Assembly: GCF_004310325.1 (NCBI RefSeq)
Contig: NZ_SIRT01000001.1
Location: forward strand, 248,001-312,000
Direction of reading: 5' to 3'
From: Hyunsoonleella flava
GTDB taxonomy: Bacteria > Bacteroidota > Bacteroidia > Flavobacteriales > Flavobacteriaceae
DNA length: 64,000 nt
The translations under genes were made by a program, and so were the position numbers. Shown here piece by piece: positions 52,670-61,910 of the stretch. The stretch's first letter is position 1. Every line of letters starts with the position of its first letter. A model generated the notes under the pieces. That model was given only the letters and a program-made list of their open reading frames with translations, did no database searches and was not told where the DNA came from.

Positions 52670-54517
52670 ATGAAATACCTACATTTGAGCTCTAACCTAC
52701 CTACAACTTTAAAATTTTTGTTATCGTTTTTACTTTTTTTAATGCTTTTGCCTTCATGTAATAATGAAGAGTTATATGTATTAGAAGAGTCTGCATTGGT
52801 AGAAGAGGAACCTGATGTAGAAGAAGAGCCAGATACAGGTGCCGTGACACCGGTAGTACCCGTCGAGGCTATTGATGATACTTTTTCAACTTCTGAAGAT
52901 TTGCCAGTTACTATTGAGCCCTATTTGAATGATGAAAATTTGCCTTCTACATTTACCGTCTCAAATACAGATCCATCTAATGGTGTTTTAACAGTAAATG
53001 ATAATGGTACACCAAACAATCCCTTAGACGACTCAATAGTCTATACGCCAAATACTGGTTTTTCAGGAACTGATACTTTTGAGTATACAATTTGTGATGC
53101 TGCTAATGCAGATAATTGTAGTACAGCAGCAGTTACAATAAATGTTGATCCAAGAGAGGACGATATTGCCACAGAGCTTAAAGCATTCCCGTCAGCATAC
53201 GGTGCAGGGGCATACACTACAGGAGGTCGTGGAGGTGTAGTCTTGCATGTTACCAATTTACAATGGAATAGTTCTCCAGGTTCTTTAAAGTGGGCTTTGG
53301 AACAAAATTATCCCAGAATTATAGTTTTTGATGTTAGTGGAGTAATTAACGTTACTGAACAGTTGCATTGGGGTGCAAGAGGCAATGTTACAATTGCGGG
53401 ACAAACAGCTCCTGAAGGTGGTATAACACTTTATGGAGATCAGATAGGATGGGACCAAGAAGATAATGTAATAATAAGATTTGTTAAGTTTAGAAAACCT
53501 GGAGATACTTCTTTTTATGATTGGTGCTTAAATTTAAGAGCCACCTCAAACGTAATTGTAGACCATTGTTCATTTGCTTATTCAGAAGAATATGCACTAG
53601 GTGCTGGTACTCATACTGATTTTACAGATAAAATTACTTTTCAAAATAATCTGTTTTCTGAATGTAAAGATGCAATACTAATAGGTGAATCCAATGAAGC
53701 TGGTGTGAATTTAGGTGATTTTAGTATTCTAAACAATGTGTTCTCAAACGTTGGATGGAGAACTCCTGCAAAAATAGGAGGAAACTTAAAAGCAGATTTA
53801 ATAAATAACGCTATACATAACTGGTGGGCAAAGCCTATTAGATGCGATGCTGGTAATTGGGAAATAAATCTTATAGGTAATTATTACCAAACAGGAAACC
53901 AAACAAGAAACCAGCATATATCTTGGGAGAATCATACACTATGGAGGGTAAGAACAAACGCAAATATGTCTCCAAAGATATGGGATGAAGATACTGAGTG
54001 GACTATCTATACTCAAAGTGGTCATAATTTTAATCCTGCACCAGCAGGTTATCCATCAGATAAATCATTAGCATGGAAAAATTTTACTGGCTCAACCGCT
54101 ACTGTAAAACCTGAATGGTTTGTTAATTCAAGGTTACCATTAAAAGGAGCAACACCAAACATTTTATCAAGTTCACAAGTTTTAAGTACTTTGCTTCCAA
54201 TAGCGGGAGCGAACAAATACCTTAATGCGGATGGTACGGTAGGCGTTTATAGAGACCCTGTTGATACCACCGCTATTTATAATTTTGAAAACGAAGTATC
54301 TTATAGCTATTCTACCAATTGGAATACAGCCGCAAGCGGATTGCCTACAATGCCAACAAATACTAGACCAGCTGGATATGACACTGATAATGATGGAATG
54401 CCAGATACTTGGGAAGCTGCAAACTTTGGAGATTTATCTAGGGATGGCACAGGTGATTTAGATGGAGATGGTTATACAGATTTAGAAGAATTTTTAAATT
54501 CTGTAGATAGATCATAA
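52670..54517 (+). CDS. Secreted lipoprotein, right-handed beta-helix polysaccharide lyase (pectate lyase-like)
   Basis: 615 residues. The signal peptide ends in the lipobox LPSC with Cys30, followed by an acidic Glu/Asp/Pro linker. A cadherin-like Ig domain follows at about 66-156 (YTPNTGFSGTDTFEYTICD). The lyase domain starts near 165 (AFPSAYGAGAYTTGGRGGVV, then FDVSGVINV) and has a PL1-like NVIVDHCSFAYSEE ladder with WRTPAKIGGN and ADLINNAIHNWW. The C-terminus has two calcium loops (DTDNDGMPDTWE, DLDGDGYTDLEEFL). It probably sits on the outer membrane and cleaves a uronate-containing polysaccharide, possibly the product of this locus. No T9SS-type sorting domain is seen. Confidence 0.87.
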   Translation: MKYLHLSSNLPTTLKFLLSFLLFLMLLPSCNNEELYVLEESALVEEEPDVEEEPDTGAVTPVVPVEAIDDTFSTSEDLPVTIEPYLNDENLPSTFTVSNTDPSNGVLTVNDNGTPNNPLDDSIVYTPNTGFSGTDTFEYTICDAANADNCSTAAVTINVDPREDDIATELKAFPSAYGAGAYTTGGRGGVVLHVTNLQWNSSPGSLKWALEQNYPRIIVFDVSGVINVTEQLHWGARGNVTIAGQTAPEGGITLYGDQIGWDQEDNVIIRFVKFRKPGDTSFYDWCLNLRATSNVIVDHCSFAYSEEYALGAGTHTDFTDKITFQNNLFSECKDAILIGESNEAGVNLGDFSILNNVFSNVGWRTPAKIGGNLKADLINNAIHNWWAKPIRCDAGNWEINLIGNYYQTGNQTRNQHISWENHTLWRVRTNANMSPKIWDEDTEWTIYTQSGHNFNPAPAGYPSDKSLAWKNFTGSTATVKPEWFVNSRLPLKGATPNILSSSQVLSTLLPIAGANKYLNADGTVGVYRDPVDTTAIYNFENEVSYSYSTNWNTAASGLPTMPTNTRPAGYDTDNDGMPDTWEAANFGDLSRDGTGDLDGDGYTDLEEFLNSVDRS

Positions 54518-55064
54518 AAGGCTAACTCTAAATAGTGTTCATTATTTTATATGGAATCTATGTCTATATGCAAACTTTAAATCACAATATAGATTTAAGT
54601 TTCAAGCTCATAGAGCCAAATAAAAAAATAATTTTCCAATCTTTTTCTTATTTAGTTGAAGGCCTTTAAAAAGAGTCGTTAGTTTATCGTTTTGCCATTA
54701 TAAATAAGAGATTATTTATTGAATTATACTGTTAATCTCTCCAGACAAGCTTCATGATGCTCTCTAAAATGTATTACTGCAGATAAATCAGCCAAACATG
54801 TTTAAATAATTTAGATGACTATTTTGGAAGCATATTAATGCGAATGCTTCAAATTTATGATGATTTATCTATTTATTGTAATATGGATTACTAATAGTTT
54901 TTTAGCGTTATTGATTTTCTACGTTCTTTTGCTCAAAAATACAAGTTATTGCCAGATATATAATAAATAAGATTTTAATAGATTTTCTTTGATAATATTA
55001 ATTTGTACAACATATTTGCAGGATAATATTAGTAATCAACTACATACCCATATACACAAAAAAA
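54518..55064. other. Intergenic region before MBOAT copy 3, no gene seen
   Basis: AT-rich, with no credible ORF. The right part holds the promoter 54988-55018. No tRNA or long repeat was seen. Confidence 0.5.
54988..55018 (+). promoter_or_regulatory. Candidate promoter of MBOAT copy 3 (TTTG-N19-CATATTTG)
   Basis: TTTG at 54988-54991 and CATATTTG at 55011-55018 are 19 bp apart, one base off consensus in the -7. ACATATTTGC recurs on the minus strand at 51083-51092, upstream of the WbpP-like gene. The leader would be about 40 nt. Confidence 0.4.
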
Positions 55065-56465
55065 ATGATTTTTAATTCTTTAGCATTTTTGATTTTCTTT
55101 CCGATAGTATTTTTTTGCTATTGGTTTCTTCCAAGGAAACAAGTTAGAATTCAAAACATATTATTGCTAGTTGCAAGTTATGTTTTTTACGGTTGGTGGG
55201 ATTGGAGATTTTTATCACTAATTGCATTTTCAACAATTGTGGATTATGTATTGGGGTTGAAAATTGATAAATCAGAAAATAAAAAAAAGTTTTTTCTGGT
55301 TTTAAGCATAATGACTAATTTAGGTCTATTAGCTACATTTAAATATTTTAATTTCTTTATTGAATCTTGGGTAGATTTTTGTTCAATTTTTGGGTATGAG
55401 GTTTCTTTGTCTACTTTGAACATTATTTTACCAGTAGGTATTTCGTTTTACACTTTTCAAACGATGTCATATTCAATTGATATATATAGGGGGGAATTAA
55501 AACCAACCAGAAGCTTTATTAACTTTGCAACATTTGTTAGTTTTTTTCCACAGCTTGTTGCGGGACCTATTGAAAGGGCATCAAATTTAATTCCACAAAT
55601 AGAGGAGCAAAGGAAATGGATCCACAATCGTTTTAAAGATGGTTTTTTTCAAATTTTAATTGGGTTTTTTAGAAAAGTAGTTGTAGCTGATGGAATTGGC
55701 GCAGTTATAGATGGCATATATAATGAACCTGATATCCACAATGCTTCTAGTATTCTCATGGCAGTTGTTTTATATTCCTTTCAAATATACTTTGATTTTA
55801 GTGGTTACTCAGATATTGCAATTGGTACAGCAAAATTATTAGGTTTTGATTTTAAAAGAAATTTTAACCTCCCATATTTTTCAGTTTCTATTACCGAATT
55901 TTGGAGACGCTGGCATATTTCGTTATCTACTTGGCTTAGGGACTACTTATATATTCCCTTGGGTGGAAATAGAAAAGGGATAGTGTTGCAATATAGGAAT
56001 CTTTTTATCACAATGCTTCTAGGGGGGTTATGGCATGGCAGCTCCTGGAATTTTGTTGTTTGGGGTGCGATTCATGGCATACTTTTAGGTCTAGAAAAAA
56101 AATTTAATTTATTGCCCAAAAATTATAATTTTTTTAAAAATATTATAATTTTCTTTATTGTTAGTTTAATTTGGGTTTTCTTCAGGTCTTTAAGCTTTCA
56201 CGATTCAATTTTCATTTTCAATAAATTATTCTCTGAAGATTATTTATTGCCATATGTTGGTAATATAAACAGCTTGATGACTGTCTTGTATGGGTTGTTT
56301 TTAGCAATATTTTTCGATGTTATTCTTTTTAGGAGAAATATCCATTTGGAGAGTTTTGGATCTAAATTGAATACCTTAAGCTTTTCAATAATTTCAGTAT
56401 TTATTTTGATAAATATTGTTTTATTTTATTCTAGCTCCTCTAACTTTATATACTTTCAATTTTAA
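55065..56465 (+). CDS. MBOAT O-acyltransferase (AlgI/PatA-like), copy 3
   Basis: 466 residues, polytopic. Landmarks: NSLAFLIFFPIVFFCYWFL, SYVFYGWWDWRFLSLIAFS, FFPQLVAGPIERASNLIPQI, YFDFSGYSDIAIGTAKLLG, RRWHISLSTWLRDYLYIPLG and LGGLWHGSSWNFVVWGAIHG with the catalytic His. In the other copies this last block reads SGFWHGANW, so copy 3 is the most diverged. It ends FIYFQF, and its TAA is directly followed by the ATG of the SGNH gene. Confidence 0.95.
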   Translation: MIFNSLAFLIFFPIVFFCYWFLPRKQVRIQNILLLVASYVFYGWWDWRFLSLIAFSTIVDYVLGLKIDKSENKKKFFLVLSIMTNLGLLATFKYFNFFIESWVDFCSIFGYEVSLSTLNIILPVGISFYTFQTMSYSIDIYRGELKPTRSFINFATFVSFFPQLVAGPIERASNLIPQIEEQRKWIHNRFKDGFFQILIGFFRKVVVADGIGAVIDGIYNEPDIHNASSILMAVVLYSFQIYFDFSGYSDIAIGTAKLLGFDFKRNFNLPYFSVSITEFWRRWHISLSTWLRDYLYIPLGGNRKGIVLQYRNLFITMLLGGLWHGSSWNFVVWGAIHGILLGLEKKFNLLPKNYNFFKNIIIFFIVSLIWVFFRSLSFHDSIFIFNKLFSEDYLLPYVGNINSLMTVLYGLFLAIFFDVILFRRNIHLESFGSKLNTLSFSIISVFILINIVLFYSSSSNFIYFQF

Positions 56466-57389
56466 ATGAAAAAATCTTTAAAAACATCAATAGTGCTTAT
56501 AGTCTTGTTTTTTGCAACAGACTTGGTAGTTTTTAATTGTTTAAAACGAATCGATGAAAAAGTTCTCACAGGACAGGGTGTTGGTAAAGTAAACCACTTC
56601 TTATCCTTAAAGGACTCAGTGAATTTGTTAGTTTTTGGTAGTTCTAGAGCACTTCACCACGTTAACCCCAAAGTTTTGGATGATAATTCTTATAACATGG
56701 GAGCAGATGGAAAGCGTTTGGGCTATAGTGCTGCGTTAATTTCTAGTCTTAATAAGAATGAACAAATTATTTTGGTGCATATAGATCCAAAGTCCATATA
56801 TAATTCAGAATATAAGGGAGAAGATATTTTGGGACTTTTAAATGTAACAAAACGGAATAATGATATAGATGATTTTATTTTTGAAAATTTCCCAAAAGAA
56901 ATTTATTTATCTAAAATATTTAAATGTTATGTTTATAATGGAAAAGTTCTTAGTTTAATTAAGAATTTTTTAACGCCGAAATATAACTACGAAGGATATA
57001 TTGGTTATGATCCCATAATTCCAAGTCGAGGGCAAAAACAGATTTTTAAAAACTTAATTGATAAAACAGATTTTTCAGCTTTTAAATATGACGGTATTTC
57101 TAAACTCCCTAATCCTCTTATTGATAAATTTATAAATGAAATAAAAGAGAAGTGCGACAAAAATAATTCGAAATTAGTTTTCTTTACATCTCCTTCCCTT
57201 ATTAAAAATGAAAAAAACCTCCTTCTAAAGACAAAAGAATATTTCAAATATAATGAAATACAGTATTTTGATTTTTCCAGTTTTATAGATATTTCAGATA
57301 TCAATAACTGGAAAGATTTTACTCATCTATCTGGAAAAGGGGCAGATTTATTTTCCAAAGAATTAAGTAGTAGACTAAAACAAAACTAA
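56466..57389 (+). CDS. Membrane-anchored SGNH-like protein, copy 3
   Basis: 307 residues. N-terminal anchor (about 5-24). Block I reads NLLVFGSSRALHHVNP, where FGSSRALHH replaces the usual GDS. Block V is INNWKDFTHLSGKGADLF (Asp-x-x-His). It starts immediately after the MBOAT stop with no spacing, so the two products are probably made in equal amounts and work together. Esterase or acyltransferase activity cannot be told apart. Confidence 0.82.
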   Translation: MKKSLKTSIVLIVLFFATDLVVFNCLKRIDEKVLTGQGVGKVNHFLSLKDSVNLLVFGSSRALHHVNPKVLDDNSYNMGADGKRLGYSAALISSLNKNEQIILVHIDPKSIYNSEYKGEDILGLLNVTKRNNDIDDFIFENFPKEIYLSKIFKCYVYNGKVLSLIKNFLTPKYNYEGYIGYDPIIPSRGQKQIFKNLIDKTDFSAFKYDGISKLPNPLIDKFINEIKEKCDKNNSKLVFFTSPSLIKNEKNLLLKTKEYFKYNEIQYFDFSSFIDISDINNWKDFTHLSGKGADLFSKELSSRLKQN

Positions 57390-57958
57390 TTTTTTATTAG
57401 TGTATACTTAAAGTGGGACCATTTCACTGTCTAAATAAATAGTTGGGGGGTATTTGTTAAAACCAACTTTATTAATCTTTAAAAGTTTTTAAAGTGAAAA
57501 GTACCGACAAATATACTGTGATACCAATAAATAATAAGGAAAAAACCGGATGCTTTCAATCCGTTATGGTAATATTTATTTAGGAAATTGGTCTTCGATA
57601 ACATGCAAACATTATCCATGAAAAAACTCATAAACGTAGTTAACCGATTTTAATAATGCTTTTAGCGAATTAACCCCAATCAGTGTTTGTTGCTTTAAAA
57701 CAATTACTAAATTTACAACCACAATACAAGATTAAATTGATTAATAGCAAAGTTCTTTGATTTAATAAGTTGTATTTGTTGCATTAATTTTGAATTACCA
57801 CAATCCCTCTCAATGGTAAAAGCATACATCTAGACCATATTAAATCAATTTAAAATTTGACTAATTAGTATTTGATTTTGTTTTCTTCAAAGAAAGGGGA
57901 TTACACTTTTGATACTTACATATTTAAGATTGCTCGTTAAAGAGCATGCTAAACATAA
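57390..57958. other. Long intergenic leader before the DegT aminotransferase, no gene seen
   Basis: 569 bp without a credible ORF. A TAATTTTG -7 match lies at 57785-57792. Small hairpins occur at 57547-57563 (CGGAT/ATCCG) and at 57931-57946 (TGCTC/GAGCA, just 12 nt before the ATG at 57959). The latter could influence translation. The left part contains AAAGTGGGACCATTTCACTG, which I could not assign to a mobile element. Confidence 0.4.
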
Positions 57959-59089
57959 ATGTTGACTAAAACTAAAATATATTTATCATCCCCACACATG
58001 GGAGGCGCAGAACAAGGCTTTGTTAATGAAGCTTTCAATACTAATTGGATAGCTCCTCTTGGGCCAAATGTTAATGGCTTCGAAAAAGATATTGAAACTT
58101 ATTTGGGGAATCATAAACATGTAGCTGTGCTCAGTTCTGGTACGGCGTCCATTCATATGGCACTCGTGCTTCTGGGTGTATCCAAGGGTGACGAAGTTAT
58201 ATGCCAAAGCTTTACCTTTTCTGCGTCAGCAAATCCGATAATGTATCAAGCAGCCACTCCAGTTTTTGTTGATAGTGAGCCGGAAACTTGGAATATGTCT
58301 CCTGAGTTGTTGGAGATAGCTATAAAAGATAGAATAGAAAAATATAAAAAGCCTAAAGCAATCATTGCAGTTCATCTATATGGAATGCCATACAAAGCTG
58401 CGGAAATTAATTTGATAGCTAAAAAGTATGATATTCCAGTTATTGAGGATAGTGCTGAGGCATTAGGGAGTTATTATAAGAATAAACCTTGTGGTACTTT
58501 GGCTGAATTCAGCGTTTTATCCTTTAATGGAAATAAAATTATAACTACATCAGGTGGAGGAGCATTAATATGTAGCTCACTACAATACAAGAACCAAGCG
58601 GTTCATCTATCTACTCAAGCAAGGGATAATACCCCTCATTATGAGCACTCTAAGGTTGGTTACAACTACAGGATGAGTAATGTGGTAGCAGGAATAGGGA
58701 GAGGGCAGATGGAAGTATTAGATAAAAGAGTAGCAGCAAGAAGGAAAAACTTTCAATTTTACAAAGAAAACCTAAAGCATATAGAATCTTTTGAATTTTT
58801 AGAAGAACCTGACGGTTTTTTCTCCAACAGATGGTTAACCTGTATAAAAACAAGTTCGTATGAACAAAGAGAACAAATGAGATTAGCTCTTCTTGAGGAT
58901 GATATAGAATCTAGGCCACTATGGAAACCAATGCATATGCAGCCAGTATTTAAGGATTATTTACACTTTACCAATGGTGTTTCCGAAGATTTATTTAAAA
59001 AAGGTTTATGCTTACCAAGCGGTTCAAATTTGACTAATAATGACTTAAATAGAATACTTGAAAAAATCTCTCAAACCCCTCAATCATGA
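57959..59089 (+). CDS. DegT/DnrJ/EryC1-type sugar aminotransferase (PglE-like)
   Basis: 376 residues, PLP-dependent. SSGTASIHMALVLLGVSKGD (cofactor phosphate), VIEDSAEALGSYYKNKPCGT with the PLP-stacking Asp, and the Schiff-base Lys193 in SFNGNKIITTSGGGALI. C-terminal LPSGSNLT. It converts a UDP-4-keto-6-deoxy-HexNAc to the 4-amino sugar. Its stop overlaps the dehydratase gene by 4 nt (ATGA), so the pair is coupled and forms a bacillosamine- or QuiNAc4N-like precursor pathway. No PglD-type acetyltransferase is adjacent, though two LbH genes lie elsewhere in the locus. Confidence 0.95.
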   Translation: MLTKTKIYLSSPHMGGAEQGFVNEAFNTNWIAPLGPNVNGFEKDIETYLGNHKHVAVLSSGTASIHMALVLLGVSKGDEVICQSFTFSASANPIMYQAATPVFVDSEPETWNMSPELLEIAIKDRIEKYKKPKAIIAVHLYGMPYKAAEINLIAKKYDIPVIEDSAEALGSYYKNKPCGTLAEFSVLSFNGNKIITTSGGGALICSSLQYKNQAVHLSTQARDNTPHYEHSKVGYNYRMSNVVAGIGRGQMEVLDKRVAARRKNFQFYKENLKHIESFEFLEEPDGFFSNRWLTCIKTSSYEQREQMRLALLEDDIESRPLWKPMHMQPVFKDYLHFTNGVSEDLFKKGLCLPSGSNLTNNDLNRILEKISQTPQS

Positions 59090-61047
59090 TAAAAAACTAC
59101 TTTACTTATTATTCCCAAAAATTCGCCTCGAAGTGGCTGGTTTTTGGTATTGATCTAGCCATAGTACTGGCTACTTTCTTTCTAGCCTATTTCATTAGGT
59201 TTAACTTTACTCTTGATTTTGAGATCGAGCGACTATTGGTACAAGTACCATTGTTATTATGTATTACATCTATCAGCTTTTTAATTGTTGGTTCATTTAA
59301 AAGTGTAATTCGCCATACTGGCTTTACCGATGTTGTTAATGTTTTTAAAGCGGTAATATTAATGACTTTTTTAACTACATTGGTTGTTTTGGCAAATACC
59401 ATAACGAATACTATACCAAACTTTACCATACCTAAATCTATTATTGTAGTTCACGCGCTGTTTAGTTTTGTAGCACTTAGTGGCTGTAGACTGCTATTCA
59501 AAATTGGTTACAACAATTTGAAATCTAAACTAACGGATAGTAGAAATGTTATGATATATGGAGCTGGTGATTCTGGTATCATTACTTATAATGCACTAAT
59601 GAACAATACAAAAACAAATTATGTTACACAGTTCTTCATTGATGATGATATTAAAAAACGCGGTAAATTGATTAATGGTATTAAAATTTTACCTTTGAAT
59701 GATATCGATGAGTCATTCGTAAAAAACAATAGCATTGATGAAATTATAGTTGCTTCCCAGAGTATTGATACAAACAACATTATAAGTCTAGTTGATAATT
59801 TAATCGATTTTAATGTAAAGATTAAAAAAGTCCCCCCAATTGAAGATTGGATTAATGGCGAATTCAACAGCAACCAAATAAAGCAGTTCCAGATAGAGGA
59901 TTTATTAGGGAGACCCCCAATTAGTATTGATAATCCTAATTTACTCAACGAATTTAATGGAGAAACTGTCTTAGTTACTGGTGCTGCTGGTTCAATAGGA
60001 AGTGAATTGGTAAAGCAATTGTCTAACTTCAACCTTAAGAAGTTAATCCTTGTTGATCAAGCAGAATCAGCATTATATGATGTGCAACAAGATTTAAAAA
60101 GAAGCGGTAAATATAATTATGCAGCAATTGTTGCTGATATTAGAGATGGCTTGAGAATCGATACAATTTTTCAAATCCATAAACCTACTATGGTTTTTCA
60201 TGCAGCTGCTTACAAACATGTGCCTTTAATGGAGAAATCTCCTTACGAAGCTATAAAAATTAATGTAAATGGAACCAAATTATTGGCTGATACAGCCTCG
60301 CGATATAATGTGAAAAAATTTGTTTTTGTTTCTACTGATAAAGCTGTAAACCCAACGAGCGTAATGGGAGCGACTAAGAGAATGGCCGAAATGTATATCA
60401 GTTGTTTGCAAAAAGAAAGTAAAACAAAATTTATTACCACACGTTTTGGAAATGTATTGGGTTCAAATGGGTCGGTTATTCCTTTGTTTAAAAAACAGAT
60501 AGAAAATGGTTCAAATTTAACATTGACCCATAAAGATATTACAAGGTATTTTATGACCATTCCTGAAGCTTCCCAGCTGGTTCTCGAGGCCGGTACAATG
60601 GGTAAAGGTGGTGAGATATTTATATTTGATATGGGTGAATCCGTAAAGATTTACGATTTAGCTAAGAATATGATTAAGCTTTCTGGCTTAAGATATCCGG
60701 AAGACATTGATATTAAAATTACTGGTTTAAGACCAGGAGAGAAATTATATGAAGAGTTATTAGCAAATGGTGAAAACACGCTTTCTACATATCATAAAAA
60801 AATATTGATAAGTAAAACTAGAGAGTTAGATTACACTAAAGTAAAAGCTGAGATTGAAGAGCTTTGTATTACAAATCGTTTTCAAAACAATAACATTGTA
60901 ATGAAAATGAAAAGTTTAATACCCGAGTACAAATCCAATAATTCAGAATACGAGAAATTTGATACAAGAGTTAAGGTTTATAAAAAAGCTAAAGGCATAA
61001 TTGAGAATAACTCAAAAGATTCCAAAGTTTTTAAATCTGTTCAATAG
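59086..61047 (+). CDS. UDP-HexNAc 4,6-dehydratase, membrane-bound (PglF/WbpM-like)
   Basis: 653 residues. Four N-terminal transmembrane helices (to about 150), a CoA-binding-like Rossmann domain (MIYGAGDSGIITYNALM) and a C-terminal SDR dehydratase domain from about 290 (VTGAAGSIGSELVKQL; HAAAYKHVPLMEKSPYEAIK; VSTDKAVNPTSVMGATKRMA). The catalytic motif has MGATK in place of YxxxK, as in PglF and WbpM. C-terminal TGLRPGEKLYEELL is typical. It produces UDP-4-keto-6-deoxy-GlcNAc for the aminotransferase just upstream. Confidence 0.96.
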   Translation: MIKNYFTYYSQKFASKWLVFGIDLAIVLATFFLAYFIRFNFTLDFEIERLLVQVPLLLCITSISFLIVGSFKSVIRHTGFTDVVNVFKAVILMTFLTTLVVLANTITNTIPNFTIPKSIIVVHALFSFVALSGCRLLFKIGYNNLKSKLTDSRNVMIYGAGDSGIITYNALMNNTKTNYVTQFFIDDDIKKRGKLINGIKILPLNDIDESFVKNNSIDEIIVASQSIDTNNIISLVDNLIDFNVKIKKVPPIEDWINGEFNSNQIKQFQIEDLLGRPPISIDNPNLLNEFNGETVLVTGAAGSIGSELVKQLSNFNLKKLILVDQAESALYDVQQDLKRSGKYNYAAIVADIRDGLRIDTIFQIHKPTMVFHAAAYKHVPLMEKSPYEAIKINVNGTKLLADTASRYNVKKFVFVSTDKAVNPTSVMGATKRMAEMYISCLQKESKTKFITTRFGNVLGSNGSVIPLFKKQIENGSNLTLTHKDITRYFMTIPEASQLVLEAGTMGKGGEIFIFDMGESVKIYDLAKNMIKLSGLRYPEDIDIKITGLRPGEKLYEELLANGENTLSTYHKKILISKTRELDYTKVKAEIEELCITNRFQNNNIVMKMKSLIPEYKSNNSEYEKFDTRVKVYKKAKGIIENNSKDSKVFKSVQ

Positions 61048-61091
61048 AATTTAATATAAATCTTGTATTTTAACCCCCAAATCTTAATATA

Positions 61092-61868
61092 ATGTTTTTT
61101 AATTCCATTAAGGCACGATTATCCGTAGTTAATTTTGTACTACTACTATCTTTTTTTTCGTGTGCTTCAAAAAAAAATGTTGTTTATTTCCAGACGGCCA
61201 AAGATTTCGAAACTATTGTTGATACAAGTACCTTTACACCCAAGCTTAAAGTAAATGATATCATTAGTGTCTATGTCTCTACTTTTGATTTAGAGGCAGT
61301 TGAGCCTTTTAACTTAAAAAAAGGACAGACCAACTCGGGTGGTTTACAGTATATTGATTATTTAATTGATATAGATGGTAATATTGACTATCCTGTACTT
61401 GGAAAAATTAAATTGCTAGGTTTAAGTGTTGAGCAAGCCAAAGAATTACTTAAGGATAAGCTCTCGGATTATCTTAAAGATCCAATAGTCAACATTAGAA
61501 TATTAAATTTTCGAATTGCTGTTTTAGGCGAGGTTAACAATCCTGGGATGTATGAAGTATCAGGAGAGCGAATTACGTTACTAGAGGCTATTGCTCTAGC
61601 GGGGGACCTAAGAATTAAGGCCAAAAGGGAAAATGTACTAGTAGTAAGAGATTTTAACGGTACAAAAACCTATACTAGAGTAGATTTGACAAATAAGGAA
61701 TTATTTAATTCTCCTGTATATTTTTTGACTCAAAATGACGTTGTTTATGTTCAGCCTAATAAATCAGCAATAACTCAGGCATATTTTGATGGTAGGGTTG
61801 GAGCTGCAATATCTATAGCATCTATTATAATTACTTCTACTGTGCTTATCCTAACTAGTAGACGATAA
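61092..61868 (+). CDS. Polysaccharide export outer-membrane lipoprotein (Wza-like)
   Basis: 258 residues. Lipoprotein signal with lipobox FFSC and Cys24, then a Poly_export domain (about 40-140: KLKVNDIISVYVSTFDLEA, YLIDIDGNIDYPVLGKIKLL), then an SLBB-like domain (VLGEVNNPGMYEVSGERI; AGDLRIKAKRENVLVVR) and a C-terminal hydrophobic helix. It should form the outer-membrane export channel for the polymer. The Wzc-like kinase gene follows 42 nt later. Confidence 0.95.
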   Translation: MFFNSIKARLSVVNFVLLLSFFSCASKKNVVYFQTAKDFETIVDTSTFTPKLKVNDIISVYVSTFDLEAVEPFNLKKGQTNSGGLQYIDYLIDIDGNIDYPVLGKIKLLGLSVEQAKELLKDKLSDYLKDPIVNIRILNFRIAVLGEVNNPGMYEVSGERITLLEAIALAGDLRIKAKRENVLVVRDFNGTKTYTRVDLTNKELFNSPVYFLTQNDVVYVQPNKSAITQAYFDGRVGAAISIASIIITSTVLILTSRR

Positions 61869-61910
61869 TTATAGTTCCTTCCTTAGCATACATAATATAA
61901 ATCTTAATAG

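Noticed and set aside
57405-57440. AAAGTGGGACCATTTCACTG as a possible insertion-sequence end
   Set aside because: No transposase, no matching second end and no target duplication were found nearby.
59619-60032. Minus-strand 137-codon ORF within the PglF-like gene
   Set aside because: It is antisense to conserved catalytic blocks and has no family features.
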